Shown here one piece after another: positions 5,275-19,200 of a stretch of 26,366 nucleotides of DNA. Each line of letters starts with the position of its first letter. Within the stretch, counting starts at the first letter, position 1. Both the position numbers and the translations under genes were made by a program. Source of the DNA: a virus; the IMG/VR virus record IMGVR_UViG_3300020455_000081, positions 1 to 26,366 of that record. One strand, 5' to 3'. The notes beneath the pieces were generated by a model. It saw only the letters and a program-made list of their open reading frames with translations, was not told where the DNA came from and did no database searches.

Positions 5275-7236
5275 ATGCCCTTTACACAGTTTACAAATCT
5301 AGACTTTGATCAAATAAAAGTACAGATTAAAGATCATCTTCAAGCAAATTCCAATTTCAAGGATTTTGATTATGAAGGTTCTAATTTGGCGGTTATTATT
5401 GATCTGTTAGCATATAATACTTACATTAACTCGTTTAATGCAAATTTACTTGCAAATGAATCTTTCTTAGATTCTGCAACTATAAGAGAGAATGTAGTAT
5501 CACTTGCACGTAATATTGGATATGTTCCAAGATCAAAAACCTCTGCAGTAGCAACAATTAAATTGGGTGATGTAGAAATAAATGATAATATTGTTACTCC
5601 TAATGTACCATTTATCGAATTAAGACCAGGTTTAGTGTGTGTAGGATCTATAAACAATACAACGTATAGATTTTCGATTCCTGATGAAGTCACTTCATCT
5701 AGAATAATTACAAAAGAAGTTGATGGTGTAAAGAGGCGGTTTGCTCAGTTTGACGATAATATTTCAATCTATGAGGGGACTTTATTACAAAGATTGTTTA
5801 GAGTTGATACTAGTAAAGATCAAAGATTCATTATAGATTCACCAAATATAGACAGTTCAACGATTAGAACCTATGTATCTGGTGTTGCTGATGCTGGTAA
5901 AGGTAGAAAATATTCTGTAGTTGATAATATTCTTAAGTTAGATAAAGATTCCGAAATTTATTTAATTCAAGAAGTACAAGATGAAAAATATGAGTTGTTA
6001 TTTGGTGATGGATTATTTGGTAAAAAGTTAGAAAACAATTCTGATATATTGGTAAGTTACATTGTTACAGACGGTGAAACTGGAAATGGTCCTTCTGAAT
6101 TTAGTTTTCAAGGAACATTTATGGATCACAATGGTATATTATTACAACCAAGTGATAATGTTACCATAACAACTATTCAACGTGCCTCTAACGGTGCTGA
6201 AGTAGAGGATTTATCATCTATTAAGTATTTTGCACCTAGATTATATTCTGCTCAATACAGGGCAGTTACACCAAGAGATTATGAGGCAATAATTGAATCA
6301 ATTTACCCTAAAACTGAATCTGTTGCTGTTGTTGGTGGTGAAGAATTAGATCCACCACAGTTTGGTAAAGTTCAAATTAGTATCAAACCAAAAAATGGTA
6401 CATATGTATCTGATTTTGATAAACAACAGATTAAGAATAAATTAAAAAATTATGCAATTGCTGGAATTAATTCAGAAATTGTAGATCTTAAAATACTCTT
6501 TGTTGAAATTGATTCAACAGTTTATTATAACTCAACTCAAGTTGCAGATGCATCTACATTAAGAACCACTGTTATTAATTCATTACAACAATATGCAAAC
6601 AATGTTGAAATTAATAAGTTTGGTGGTAGATTCAAATATAGTAAAATGAATCAATTGATTGATAGAGTTGATAATGCAATTACTTCTAATATCACTAAAG
6701 TTATAATAAGAAGAGATTTAAAGGCATTATTAAATCAATTTGCACAATATGAATTATGCTTTGGTAATAAATTTAATATTAATCCTGCAGGATTTAATAT
6801 TAAGAGTACTGGATTTACAGTTGCTGGAGAAACTAATACTGTTTACTTTACAGATGTTCCAAATAAAGATGGAAATGGTAATTTAGACAAATCTAATAAA
6901 GGAACTCTGAGTATTGTATATCAGAATACTAAAGGAGATTTAAAGGTTGTTGTTAAAGATGTTGGAATTGTTGATTATAAGAAAGGTGAAATTATTATTA
7001 ATACAATTAATATTACATCAACAATGTCTCCAAATAATTTAATTGAGATTCAAGCATTCCCAGAATCAAATGATGTTGTTGGACTAAAGGATCTTTATCT
7101 TAGTTTTGATGTTTCAAATAGTAAGATAAATACTGTTAAGGACGTAATTGCTTCAGGAGAAGATGTATCAGGGGTTGTATTTACAAGAGACTATTACACA
7201 TCAAGTTACTCTAACGGGATATTAGAGAGGAAATAA
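5275..7236 (+). CDS. gp6: Baseplate wedge subunit gp6 (baseplate J-like)
   Basis: The 653-residue length closely matches T4 gp6 (660 aa). The N-terminal block FDYEGSNLAVIIDLLAYNTY (residues 31-50), then NESFLDSATIRENVVSLARN (61-80) and IGYVPRS, is the hallmark of T4-like gp6. A baseplate J-like core follows near residues 329-405 (RAVTPRDYEAIIESIYPKTE, then VVGGEELDPPQFGKVQISIK), and the C-terminal third is beta-rich. gp6 forms the dimeric core of each wedge and links gp25, gp53 and gp7 around the baseplate hub. It sits one base after gp25 and three bases before the giant gp7-position gene. No sign of truncation or frameshift is visible. Confidence 0.95.
   Translation: MPFTQFTNLDFDQIKVQIKDHLQANSNFKDFDYEGSNLAVIIDLLAYNTYINSFNANLLANESFLDSATIRENVVSLARNIGYVPRSKTSAVATIKLGDVEINDNIVTPNVPFIELRPGLVCVGSINNTTYRFSIPDEVTSSRIITKEVDGVKRRFAQFDDNISIYEGTLLQRLFRVDTSKDQRFIIDSPNIDSSTIRTYVSGVADAGKGRKYSVVDNILKLDKDSEIYLIQEVQDEKYELLFGDGLFGKKLENNSDILVSYIVTDGETGNGPSEFSFQGTFMDHNGILLQPSDNVTITTIQRASNGAEVEDLSSIKYFAPRLYSAQYRAVTPRDYEAIIESIYPKTESVAVVGGEELDPPQFGKVQISIKPKNGTYVSDFDKQQIKNKLKNYAIAGINSEIVDLKILFVEIDSTVYYNSTQVADASTLRTTVINSLQQYANNVEINKFGGRFKYSKMNQLIDRVDNAITSNITKVIIRRDLKALLNQFAQYELCFGNKFNINPAGFNIKSTGFTVAGETNTVYFTDVPNKDGNGNLDKSNKGTLSIVYQNTKGDLKVVVKDVGIVDYKKGEIIINTINITSTMSPNNLIEIQAFPESNDVVGLKDLYLSFDVSNSKINTVKDVIASGEDVSGVVFTRDYYTSSYSNGILERK
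7224..7231 (+). promoter_or_regulatory. Shine-Dalgarno sequence for the giant gene
   Basis: AGAGAGGA lies eight bases before the ATG at 7240, overlapping the last codons of gp6. It supports the chosen start of the giant ORF. Confidence 0.55.
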
Positions 7237-7239
7237 AAT

Positions 7240-10200
7240 ATGGCAAAAATTGATAAGAGTATACAGGTTAATACTGTAATTAAAAATCAGTTACCTGACT
7301 TTGTTGTATCAGATTTTCCAAATGCAGTAGAATTTTTTAAACAATATTATATTTCACAGGAATTTCAGGGTGGACCCACTGATTTAATAAGCAATTTTGA
7401 TCAATACTTAAAGGTAGATAATTTAGTACCTGAAGTTGTTGTTGGAACTACAACACTTTCTTCTGAAGTTGATACTACTTCTAAAACAATTTTCGTTACA
7501 TCAACAAAGGGATTTCCAGACCAATATGGTTTATTAAAAATTGATAATGAAATTATTTCATATACATCTAAAACTGATACTACTTTTGTAGATTGTTCTC
7601 GTGGTTTTAGTGGTATTACTGGATATAATGTTGGCATTTCATCATCATTATTAGATGTTAATAGAGAGTCTTTAGTTTTTAACGATACTCTTTCAGAAAC
7701 ACATAAAGTAAACGCTACTGTTACTAATCTTAGTGTATTATTTTTACAAGAATTTTTTAAGAAGTTAAAGAGAACATTTTTACCTGGATTTGAAGATGTA
7801 TCATTTTCTGATGATCTTGATGTAGGTAATTTTATAAAGATTGCTAGAACTTTTTACCAATCAAAGGGTATTGAAGAATCTATTGCTATTCTTTATAAAG
7901 TATTGTTTGGTGTAGAAGCAAGAGTATTAGATCTAGAAGAGAATTTAATAAAACCATCTGGTGCAGAATTTATTCGTAGAGAAGTAATAGTTGCTGAACA
8001 AACTAGTTTAACTGGAGATCCTTCTAATTTAGTTGGACAAACAATTTATAAATCAACAGATACTAGAACACAAGCATCAGTTTCTGAAGTAGAACAATTT
8101 ACAAGAGATAATAAATTATATCATAAAATATCTCTATTTGTTGGATATAGTGATAGAGATTTAATTGAAGGAACATTTACAATACCAGGAAACACTAAGT
8201 CTTTAGAACAAGTTCTTGAGAATGGATCAACTATTCTGGTTGATTCTACTGTTGGTTTTGGTAAAACTGGTGTTTTAATAAGTGGTGATAATATAATAAA
8301 TTATACCTCAAAAACTATAAATCAGTTCTTTGGTTGTGACGGAATTGGTAGTTCAGGTATTGGTACTGCTGATAATATTAGATCCAATGAGGTTATTTTT
8401 GGATATGAGAACGGAGATTTAAATAAAAAGATTGAACTTAGGATTACTGGAGTTCTTTCAAGTTTAGAAACCATTTCTGATATTTCTTTAGTAACAGAGA
8501 AAGAAAATATTTACGTTAAAAATGTAGGTGAAAAGATTGAAAATCCTACTGATGGTACTGCAACATATAAAGAAATATTTGCAAATTCATGGATTTATAA
8601 TACTTCTAGTAGATATCAAGTTGAGAGAGATGGAATTAATGGATCTACCTTTACATTACCAAGCACCATTGAATCATCTAGTTTAAAAAAAGGCGATAAA
8701 GTTTCTATCCTTGGGAGAAATTCTCAAACAGTTGAATATGGTGCATCAAATGGTAATATAGACGATGTTAACACTTCAATAAAACCAAATACAGTAAAGA
8801 TTGGTAATTTAGCATCTTGGCCTGGTGCGGTAACTGGAAAGTCATATGATATAAGAAGAAATCTTAAAAAGGCATCAAGTACTGGTGTTACTATAAAAAC
8901 TGGTAATGAAAGTATTCTTACTGATGTATTAAATGTTTATAATAATAAAGATACTGATGGATATGTAGTATCTAATTCATTACCAAGTTATTCTATTAAA
9001 ACTGATTTAATTAAAGAAACAATTGTTGGAGTTACTACTGATGGTACCAATCCAACATTAATAAATGAAGTTAGTAGTGGAAAATATGATACAATATCCT
9101 TTGCCCAAGTCACTGCTAGTACATCTGCCTCAATTAAATTTGTTAAAGGTGATTCTGTTATATACACTTCAGGTATTGCAACTCAACCAATACTTGGATT
9201 AGTATCTGGCAATCGTTACTATGTCGATGTTTTAGAAAATACTGGAAATTATACTTCTAATATTAAATTATACAGTTCAAAGGGTCAGCAAGAAAGTAAT
9301 AATGTTATTCTTTTACAGGCATCTGGTGCTGGACAAACACATACATTTACTTTAGAGAGACAATATAATAGAACATTAGACTCCTCATCAGTTTTAAGAA
9401 AATTCCCATTAAAGCAAAATCCATTTGTAGTTGGTAAAGAAGAAGTTCCAACAAATACTGTTGGTATTTTAATTGATGGTGTTGAACTAAGAAGTTCAGT
9501 ATCTGATGATAACATTTATTATGGACCTTTAACAAAGTTAGATCTTTTTAATGGTGGAACAGGTTATGATGTTTTAAATCCACCTAAAGTGGTGATTGAA
9601 GATTCTATAGTTAGAGATAGTAATGGATTAAAAATTGGTATAGGAGAAACTGCATTAGTTGAACCAATCATAGAAGGATCTGTTGAAGAAGTACTTGTAG
9701 ATCCTCAAGATTTTGATATTGATGAAGTAAGTGATATTAGTATTACTGGTGGTAATGGTAATGGTTGTTTATTAGAGGCGATTACAGGACCTAGATTTAG
9801 GGAATTGGAATTTGATAGTAGAGATATTTTCTTTAATGGTGGTATATCAATTGAAGATGAAACCATAACTTTTAAAACACCACATAATTTTGCAAACGGT
9901 GAAAAGGTTTTTTATAATAGTAATGGTAATACTAATATTGGAATTGGTGCATATAAGGATGCTGGTAATACGATTACAGGAACCTTAGCAAATGGTGCAC
10001 CCTACTATGTTAGTATAGTTAATAGTTCGACTGTTCATTTATATAATAGTGAAAGTGATGCTATATCTGGTATTAATACTGTTGGTTTATCTACAGATAC
10101 TAATGCTAGTGGTGTTCATAAGTTTAGAACTGTTTCTAAAAATACTATAAAGGCAGTAAAGGTTATAAATTCTGGATCTGGTTATCAATATAGAAAATTA

Positions 10201-13200
10201 AATGTAAAACCATCTGGAATATCTACATCTTTTAATACAATTAATTACAAGGATCATGGATTTAAAGATGGTGAATTGATCAATTACAGTCCAACTGTTG
10301 GTATTGGTAGCACATATCCTAAAGCAATAGGTGGGTTAAATACCACCAATTCATATTATGTTATGAAAGTAGATGATGATGCATTCAAACTTGCTGATGC
10401 AGGTATTGGTGGAACATCAACATTTGATTTTAATAGGAGAAAATTTGTTGGATTACAAACAACAGGAACAGGATATCAAACGTTTAATTACCCTGAAGTA
10501 AGAGTAACAGCAAAAGTTTCATATGCTTCTAGTATTACTGGAGATTTTGTATTTACTCCAATTATTACAGGTAAACTTACTGGATCTTATGTTTATGAGC
10601 AAGGTACAAAATATGGATCAGTTACTGTAAATCATCAAAAAGACCCATCAATAACTATACAAAATGGTAAAGATGCAGAATTAAAACCAATTGTAAGTGG
10701 TGGTAAAATTGTTGATGTTGTTGTTATGAGTAAAGGTAAAGAATTTTATTCTCTACCAAAATTAGTTATAACTGGATCTGGTAATGGTGCTGTTTTAAAA
10801 CCAGTTATTGGTGATGGAAAACTACAAAGTATATTAGTAATTAATCCAGGTATTGGTTATAATACCTCTAATACTAGTGTATATGCGGATCCAAGAGGTA
10901 TTAATGGATTATATGAACCAAGAGTAAGAAATCTAACAATAAACAGTACAAAGAGATTTGGTGAATATTATTTAAACCCTCAAGGGGACTCTTCATTAGG
11001 ATTTAATGTTGTTGGGTATAATCAGGATTTGGCAGTTCATTTTGGCGAAACATTTACAGTTGAACAAAATGGCAATTTCAATGAACCAACAGGTCACTCT
11101 CCTATAATTGGATGGGCATATGATGGAAATCCAATTTATGGTCCTTTTGGATATACAACTCCTGATGATATTAACTCTGCTGTGGGTATCATTACAAGTG
11201 GTTATGTTGCAGATTTATCAAGAGTTGATAATAGACCAGTTGCAGCAACTGGCACATTAGCATTTGATAATGGATTTTTCGTTCAAGACTATTTTTATGA
11301 TGGAAATGGTGATTTGGATGAACACAATGGTAGATTTTGTAAAACTCCAGAATTTCCAAATGGAGTGTATGCTTATTTTGCAAGTATAGAAACTAGTAGT
11401 GGTGTTATTAAACCAGCATATCCATATTTTATTGGTAAAACATATAGATCACCATTAATTAAAGACAATCATACACTTGATCATGATTTTGACTTTAACA
11501 GTACAAATTTATTAAGAAATACTGCACCATATAAAGTTGGTGATAAATTTGCAGAAAATGATTTTATTATTGAGTCTAATGAGACTCTACGACAATTATC
11601 CAATGTTGAGTCTGTTACTACAGGTGACGTTACTAATATAACTGTTTTAGATGGTGGATTTGGTTATAAAGTTGGTGATTATACAGATTTTGATGATACA
11701 GATAGTAATGGTAGTGGATTAAGAGCACAAGTTGATGAGATAGTTGGTATTGGTGTTTCTAGAATTGATACACAATTGGATAGATTTGAGGATGCAACTT
11801 TTGTTTGGAATAATAATGATGAGGTTATTGCACACAATCTTCCAAATATAGAATTAAATAATCAAGATACAGTTTCAATTTCTGGTTTAAGTACAGTTGT
11901 TGTTAATCTTACAAACTCATTTAGTGTTGGTGTTAAAACTGACATCATAGGATTAGCAAAAACTATGACAGTTAATTCTAATGCACTTGGTGCAATAGAA
12001 GATATATTTGTTACTAGAATTCCAAATACAGTTTCGATTGGTGGATCATTAAGAATTGCTGATGAGATTGTCAAGGTTCTTAATATACACCAATTAAATT
12101 CTGCAATTACCGTTAAGAGATTTGCTATAGGAATAGCTCATACTTTTGGTACAAATATTGATGTGTTGAATAGTCAGATTTCTATACCAGCAAAAACTAA
12201 GAGATTTGATTCTAAAAAAGATGATTTGGTATTTTTCAATGGACCAAAATCTGTTGGTGTTGGTACAACTACTGGTGGTGGAGTATACATTGACCATCCA
12301 ATAGGTGAAATTGAAAGAAGAATATATGCACCGACTAGAACTATATTCTTACCTAATCATCCGTTTAAAACTGGACAAGAAGTTAAATTTAGTAAGCATC
12401 CAAATGGATCTCAAATTAATGTTGGAAATACTCCTACAGGCAACCAGTTCTCAATACCACAATCTGGTTCACCTTATACCGATACAGTATATGTAATTAA
12501 TAAAGGTGAAGATCATATTGGTATAGTTACTACTAGGGCAGGTTTAGCAAATACAAGTGAAGGAGTATATTTCTTCTCTAATGGTATTAATGGATTAGCA
12601 TCTTACAAGTTTACTGAATCTGAATATTTAATTTCATCAAATTATACAAAAGTAACAGGTGATATTGATAGAATAGTTTCTACTGTTACTACTAAGATTG
12701 GATTAGCACAAACAACTACTCATGGACTGAATAATGATGATGTAGTTAAAATGGATGTTGTTCCTTCAATTAGCGTTGGTATAGGATCAACTGATGCAAT
12801 TTCTGTTAATTGGAATGAACAATATCAGAAATTATTAATTAATCCTATACAATTTACAAATACTTCTGTAAAAATAAATCAGTTAAATTTAGTAGATCAT
12901 AAATTAAAAACTGGTGATAAAGTTTTTTATGAAGGTTCTGCTACTGGATTATCAACTGGATCATATTATGCTTATAAGATAAGTGATGATTATATTGAAT
13001 TGGGTGAAACTTATATTGATGTAACAGTAAATCCAGTAAATACATTAGATATTACTCAAAATACTGGTGGTAATGATCAAAGAGTATCTTTAATAAACCC
13101 ACCAATAACAGTTGTTAAAAACTCTCAATTAACATTTGGATTATCAAGCAGCACTTTATCAAATTTCACATTTAAAGTATTTTATGATAATCAGTTTAAA

Positions 13201-16200
13201 AATGAATATTATAGTTCTACTGAGAGTGTAGATTTTAATGTTGTAGGATTTGGCACTATTGGTATTGGTACATCACCAGATTTACCTGTTGTTGGAGCAT
13301 CTTTAACTGTTTCCTACTCTAAATCTGCACCATCAAAAGTTTATTATGCTTTAGAAAGAAATGGATATATTAGTACATCAGATACAGGAGTACAAAATTA
13401 TTCAGAAATAAGTTTTATTGATAGTGCTTATAGTGGTGAATATAAGGTATTTGGTATTAGTTCTGATACATTTAAGATTTCTCCATATAAAACTCCAGAA
13501 TTCTTATCATATACTGAAAATGATTGTAGTAAGATCGAATATTCAACTAGATCTACTTCAGTTACAGGTTCTATCAAAGATCTTAAAATTATATCAAAAG
13601 GATATAATTATAAAAAATTACCTAAGTTTTTATCCGTTAAAAGTGGAAATGGTCAGAATGCAAACTTAGTAGCAGTTTCTACTTCAATAGGTAGGATTAA
13701 AGATGTTCGTATTGTTGATATTGGATATGAATATGCTTCAGACAAAACATTAAGTCCAGAAGCATTTGTGTCACCTATTATTAATCTAGATGACTTAGAT
13801 GTTATTAAAAATATTAATATAGTTAATGGTGGATCTGAGTATTTGGGTGCTCCAGATTTAGTTCTTTATAATCCAGAGAAGAAAGAAATTGTTGACGAAG
13901 TATCTCTAATTGCTAAAGTTCCAAATCAAAGTATATCTGAAGTTGAGATATTTGCACCAATTAGGGGATTACAATCAGTAACTCATAAATTAGTTACTAT
14001 TAATAACTCTAATGGTGTAGGAATTAATTCTATGCAGAGTGGTTCTGGCATAGTAACTTGTGTATTAGAGACACCTATTGCAGGATTTGCAGTGCCGCCA
14101 TTTATTGCAGGTGATGAAATATTTGTAGAAGGTATACAACTTGTAGGAGAATCTGGAATAGGAACTCAGTCGAATTCAAATGTAGGAATTTCAAGTGAAG
14201 GAACGGGATTTAACTCTAAGGATTATGACTTCCGTTTCTTTAAAGTTGAAAGTTTTATAAATTCAAATCCAGCAGTATTGAAATATAGTGTTGCTGGATT
14301 AACAACAAATCCAGGATTCGCAAAAACTTTCCAATCTGGATATGCAACTATAGTAAACAAAAATAATTATCCAGTTCTAGAACCAATCCAAGAGAGAGGT
14401 ACATATCAGGTTGGTGAAAAATTATTAGTTAATAGTGGAGTTAATTTTGAAGAAACTGATTTATCAGTTGTTGATTCTAGAGATGATTATATTAGAGTTG
14501 ATGGATTATATCAATTACAGAAAAATGATATAATTAAAGGTCAAGTTACTGATGTTTCTGCTACTGTAACTAGTTTTGTAGAAAATAAAGCAAAATTCAA
14601 TATATCATACTCAAATCGTCAAGATTATGGTTGGTTGAATAACACAGGAAAATTAAATGATGATTATCAAGTAATACCTAATAATGATTATTATCAAAAT
14701 CTTTCATATTCTGTTAAGAGTCCTATAGAATGGGAAAAATCTGTAGATCCATTGAATCGTGTAATACATCCAGCAGGTCTTAAGAACTTTGCTGATGTTG
14801 GAATATCATCTAGTGTTCCTGCAGGAATATCATCTACTCATAGTTCTTCTCCAATTTTAATATTGGATGTAATTAACGATGTTAATAGAGTTGATACTAT
14901 TAACAATATAGATCTTTCAACTGATTATGATTCTAGAACTAATCCATTAAGATCAAAATATTTACAATTTGAGAATCTAATATTAACTGATTATACTAAA
15001 TGCAAATCAAATAGGGCATTACAACATGATGACATTAGTGGTAAATTCTCAAGTAAAGGAGTACAAGATTTATTTACAGAAATTGAGGAAGTAGATGGAT
15101 TATTTGCTAATTACATTGTTCAGATAGTTGATCCAGATACTTTTGATATACAACTTAGTGAAGTTGTTGTATTAACTAAAACTTCTGATGTAATTCTATT
15201 TGAAAAAACAACAGATTTTACAAATAATAAATTAGGTGATTTTGTTGCTGATTGTGATTTCACTAATAGAAAAACTTTAAGATTTGAACCAACCGAGAAA
15301 TTTGAAAAAGATCATGATATTAAAGTTCTTAAGATTGATTTTAATACCGATTTAGAAACTAGTGGAACTCAATCAATAGGACATATTGATCTTAAATCAT
15401 CTAATGTTGGTATTGCCAGTACAACTGTTGGTTTTAATACAACAACTATAGCACAATTCTCAGAAAACGATTTTAATGCACTACAGGCTAATATCTTAGT
15501 TCAAGATGATATTACTAGAGAAGTTAATTATAGTGAAGTCATTGTTGATTTTGATGGAACAAATACTTACATAGCAGAAAACTATGTAGATACTGTATCA
15601 ATAAATTATAGTTCAAGTAGATTAGGTATTATTACTGCAAGATATGAATCTGGAAATATAAAACTTGATTTTGAAAATGAAAGAGATACTAAACTTACAC
15701 TTCAGGCAAATATAGTTGGATTAGGAACAACTACAGCAGGAACAAGTGTTTACAGATACAGTCTTCCTGGTCAACCTGCAGGTGCTGAAAGAAGTGCAAG
15801 GTATGAATCAACTTATTCATCAGATCATGCTCCAGGAATAGGGATAACATTCTCAACTCTCAATAAAGTAATTGATAGTAGTTCTAAATCTCTTGTTAGA
15901 GTATCTTGTGGTGAAACATCTGCTATTCATCAATTAATTGCAATGAGAGATGTTGATGATGTAGTTACAGTACAATATCCATTTGTTTCTGCTGGTTCTA
16001 CAACTGGAATAGGTACATTTGGTGGAGAAATTGCTGGAAATGATATCAATCTTAAGTTCTATCCAGATGCTGAATTTAATTCATTAATAGAAATTCAAGC
16101 ATATAGTAAGATTTTATATACTTCTAGTGATTTTGAAAATACACCACCAGATCTTGATATTGGTGCTGTTACTGAAAAATTATTCTTATCTGCATATGAT

Positions 16201-19200
16201 GGACCAAATGGTGAAAGAGCAAATAAAGTTAATTTTGATCTTAAGCATGAAGGTATACCAATTTATAGTAAGACCTTTAATCCTTCAGATACAAATACTT
16301 TAGGTGTTCTTCCAAACTCTTCAGGTATATGTACTATTTCAAATCATTTCTTTAATACTGGAGAAGAATTAACATATACTGCAAATTCAACATTTATTGG
16401 TGTGGGTGCAACTCCAGTATCAATTGGATCTACAGCAAATAATGCTGGTGTTGTGACAACATTAATGCCATCTACTGTATATGCTAAAGTTTTAGATGAA
16501 AATAGAATACAGTTGTATAGTAAGAAATCATATGTAACAAGTGGAACTCCAATATCATTTACTGGAATTGGAGAAGGAAATGCTCATAAATTGGAAATGA
16601 CTAAGAAGTTGAGTAAAACTGTTATTGGCCTTGATGGAATTATTCAACAACCAGTTACATATACAACTATAGAGCATACTCTAGATGGTGCTATTGGTGC
16701 TGGAGTGACACAATTCGCTCTTAGTGGAATTAGTTCTGTTCAACCAAGAGATATATTGAAGGTTGGATCTGAATATATGAAGGTTGAACAAGTTGGATTT
16801 GCTAGTGTTTCTGATGGAATTATTGATGATGCAACTAATACTGCTTTAGGAATTTCAACTATTCCTGTTGTTTATGTTAATAGGGGATCATTGGGTATAG
16901 GTGCAACATCTCACCAAGATGATGCACTTGCTAGAATTCATAGAGGATCCTTTAATATTGTTGATAGTACTGTATGGTTCTTAGATCCACCTAAAGGAAA
17001 TACTAGAGAAAGAAGAAGTTTAACAAATCTTCCATATGTTAAGGCAGAATTTAATGGAAGAACGTTTACTAGAAGTAATTATGATACCAATATGGTATTT
17101 GATGATATTTCAGATAGTTTTACTGGTATTGGTAGAACATATACATTGAGTGTTGGTGGTGCTAATACAGAAACTGGTGTTGGTATTGGAAATGGTATAT
17201 TATTCATTAATGGAATATTCCAAACACCATTAACTGTTAATAATACAGGAAATAATTATGAATTTGACAGTACAAGCGTAGGTATTTCTAGTGTAGTATT
17301 TACTGGAATTAGTTCTGAAAATGGAACTATGATGCAATCTGAGTTTGATATCAATCAAAACCAGTTACCAAGAGGTGGTATCATTGTATCTTTAGGATCA
17401 ACTTCAGGTTTAGGGTATGCACCACTTAAGGGATCATTAGTTCAAGCATTTAAAGATACTGCTGATAATAGCCTTGATTCAATAGTTGGTATTGGAACTT
17501 CTTCAGGTGTAAGTTTAGGTATTCAAACTGCTTCATATAGTCACATAACAGGTATTATTACAGTTACAACTAATGAAGTTCATGGATTATCTCTCGGTGA
17601 ACCAAAAACTGTTAAGTTGGAGAATTTAGAATTCAAATGTTCTACAGAGCATGCAGGAGTAACAACAACTATATTCAATGATGATGATCGTGCTTTATCT
17701 TTAGTTGGAATAATATCAGAAAGATCCGTTGAAGTTAAGGCTGGTGTATGTACTATCCCACACGTTTATCAAGGTGGTGGAGATCTTTTTGAGTTCTATA
17801 ACGATTTAAATACAGGATCTGGTTATCGTGAACCAGTTTCTATAGGTGTCAGTGATACTGAATATATTCATAAGTTTGTAAGTTCATCAAATAATTCGAT
17901 TACTGCAAATACAGGTACACAATTTACACCAACACAAGCAGTTTATAGTTCTTCAACTGGTGAGTTACTATTAACGGTTGGTAGTCACAGTTTACAGGCA
18001 TCAACAACACATACTGTAGAAAATGCATCTTATGTTGCTTCTACTGGAATTTTAACAATTACTATTACGGGTCATAACTTCTCTAATGGCGATTACGTTA
18101 AAATTCAGGACAATTCATTAACATTTAAGTGTGCAATGGATGGAAGCACTGCAAATAAAACCTATCCAAGACCGAATGATCCAATTAGTAATAAGTGGAT
18201 GGAAATATCCAATGTTGCTACTGATACATTTACTATTGATGTTGGAGCATCACCTATAGTAAACTTTAACGTAACAGATGCAGATTATGATCCTGTTACA
18301 GGTTTAATGGAATTAACTATTGGATCTCATTCATTAAAACCAGGCACTAGTATTAAACTTGCTAATGAATCTATTGGATTTAGTTGTGACGTAGATAATA
18401 ATGCAACAACTAAGTTCTATCCACGTTCTACAGATCCATTCTATGATACTGCTATTAATATTGAATCTGTAACTGATACAACTATTACATTACAAGTATT
18501 AACTACAATACCTTCTACAAATACAACACAACATACATTTGTATCTGCTAATCCTAATTGTATAATCTCAGGTGGAAATTACACTCACGCATTCCAAACA
18601 AACCAATCTGTTGCTGTAGATTGCCTTAAGAAAGCAAATAATACAGTACAAATAGCAAATAATTCATTGACATTTAAGTGCTCTAGAGATAATTATCTCA
18701 GTGATCACACATATCCACGTTCTACCGACTTAGCATCTGGAAATCAGTTAGGTATAGATGCAATTTCAAGTAATTTAATTCGGGTTAATGTTGGTGCTGG
18801 TGGTGGAGGTGGAACTGGTGCAAAGGTAACTGCTAAAGTTGCAACTAATGTTCATAAATTTGTAACTGCAACTGCAGGTGCTGCATTTACTGGATCTACA
18901 CAGAAAAATGTTACTGATGCTGATTATAATCCAGCAACAGGATGGATGCAGGTAACAAGTGCTTCACACGGTTTTGTTGGATGCTCCACTATTACACCAA
19001 CAAATGCTTCTTATGCAAAAACAACTGGTGTTTTAACTCTTACTAAGAATGGACATGGATTTAATGTTGGAGACTATATTTTAATTGAAGATAACTCACT
19101 AACATTTACTTGCACTAAAGATGGAAATGTTTCCGAACATCCTTATCCAAGATCAACAGATTATGCTAGTGGTAAGTGGTTACAGATTACTAATAAAACT

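Noticed and set aside
12305-13669. Plus-strand alternative-frame ORFs inside the giant gene
   Set aside because: Their translations are low-complexity I/L/K/Q-rich sequences typical of out-of-frame reading of AT-rich DNA.
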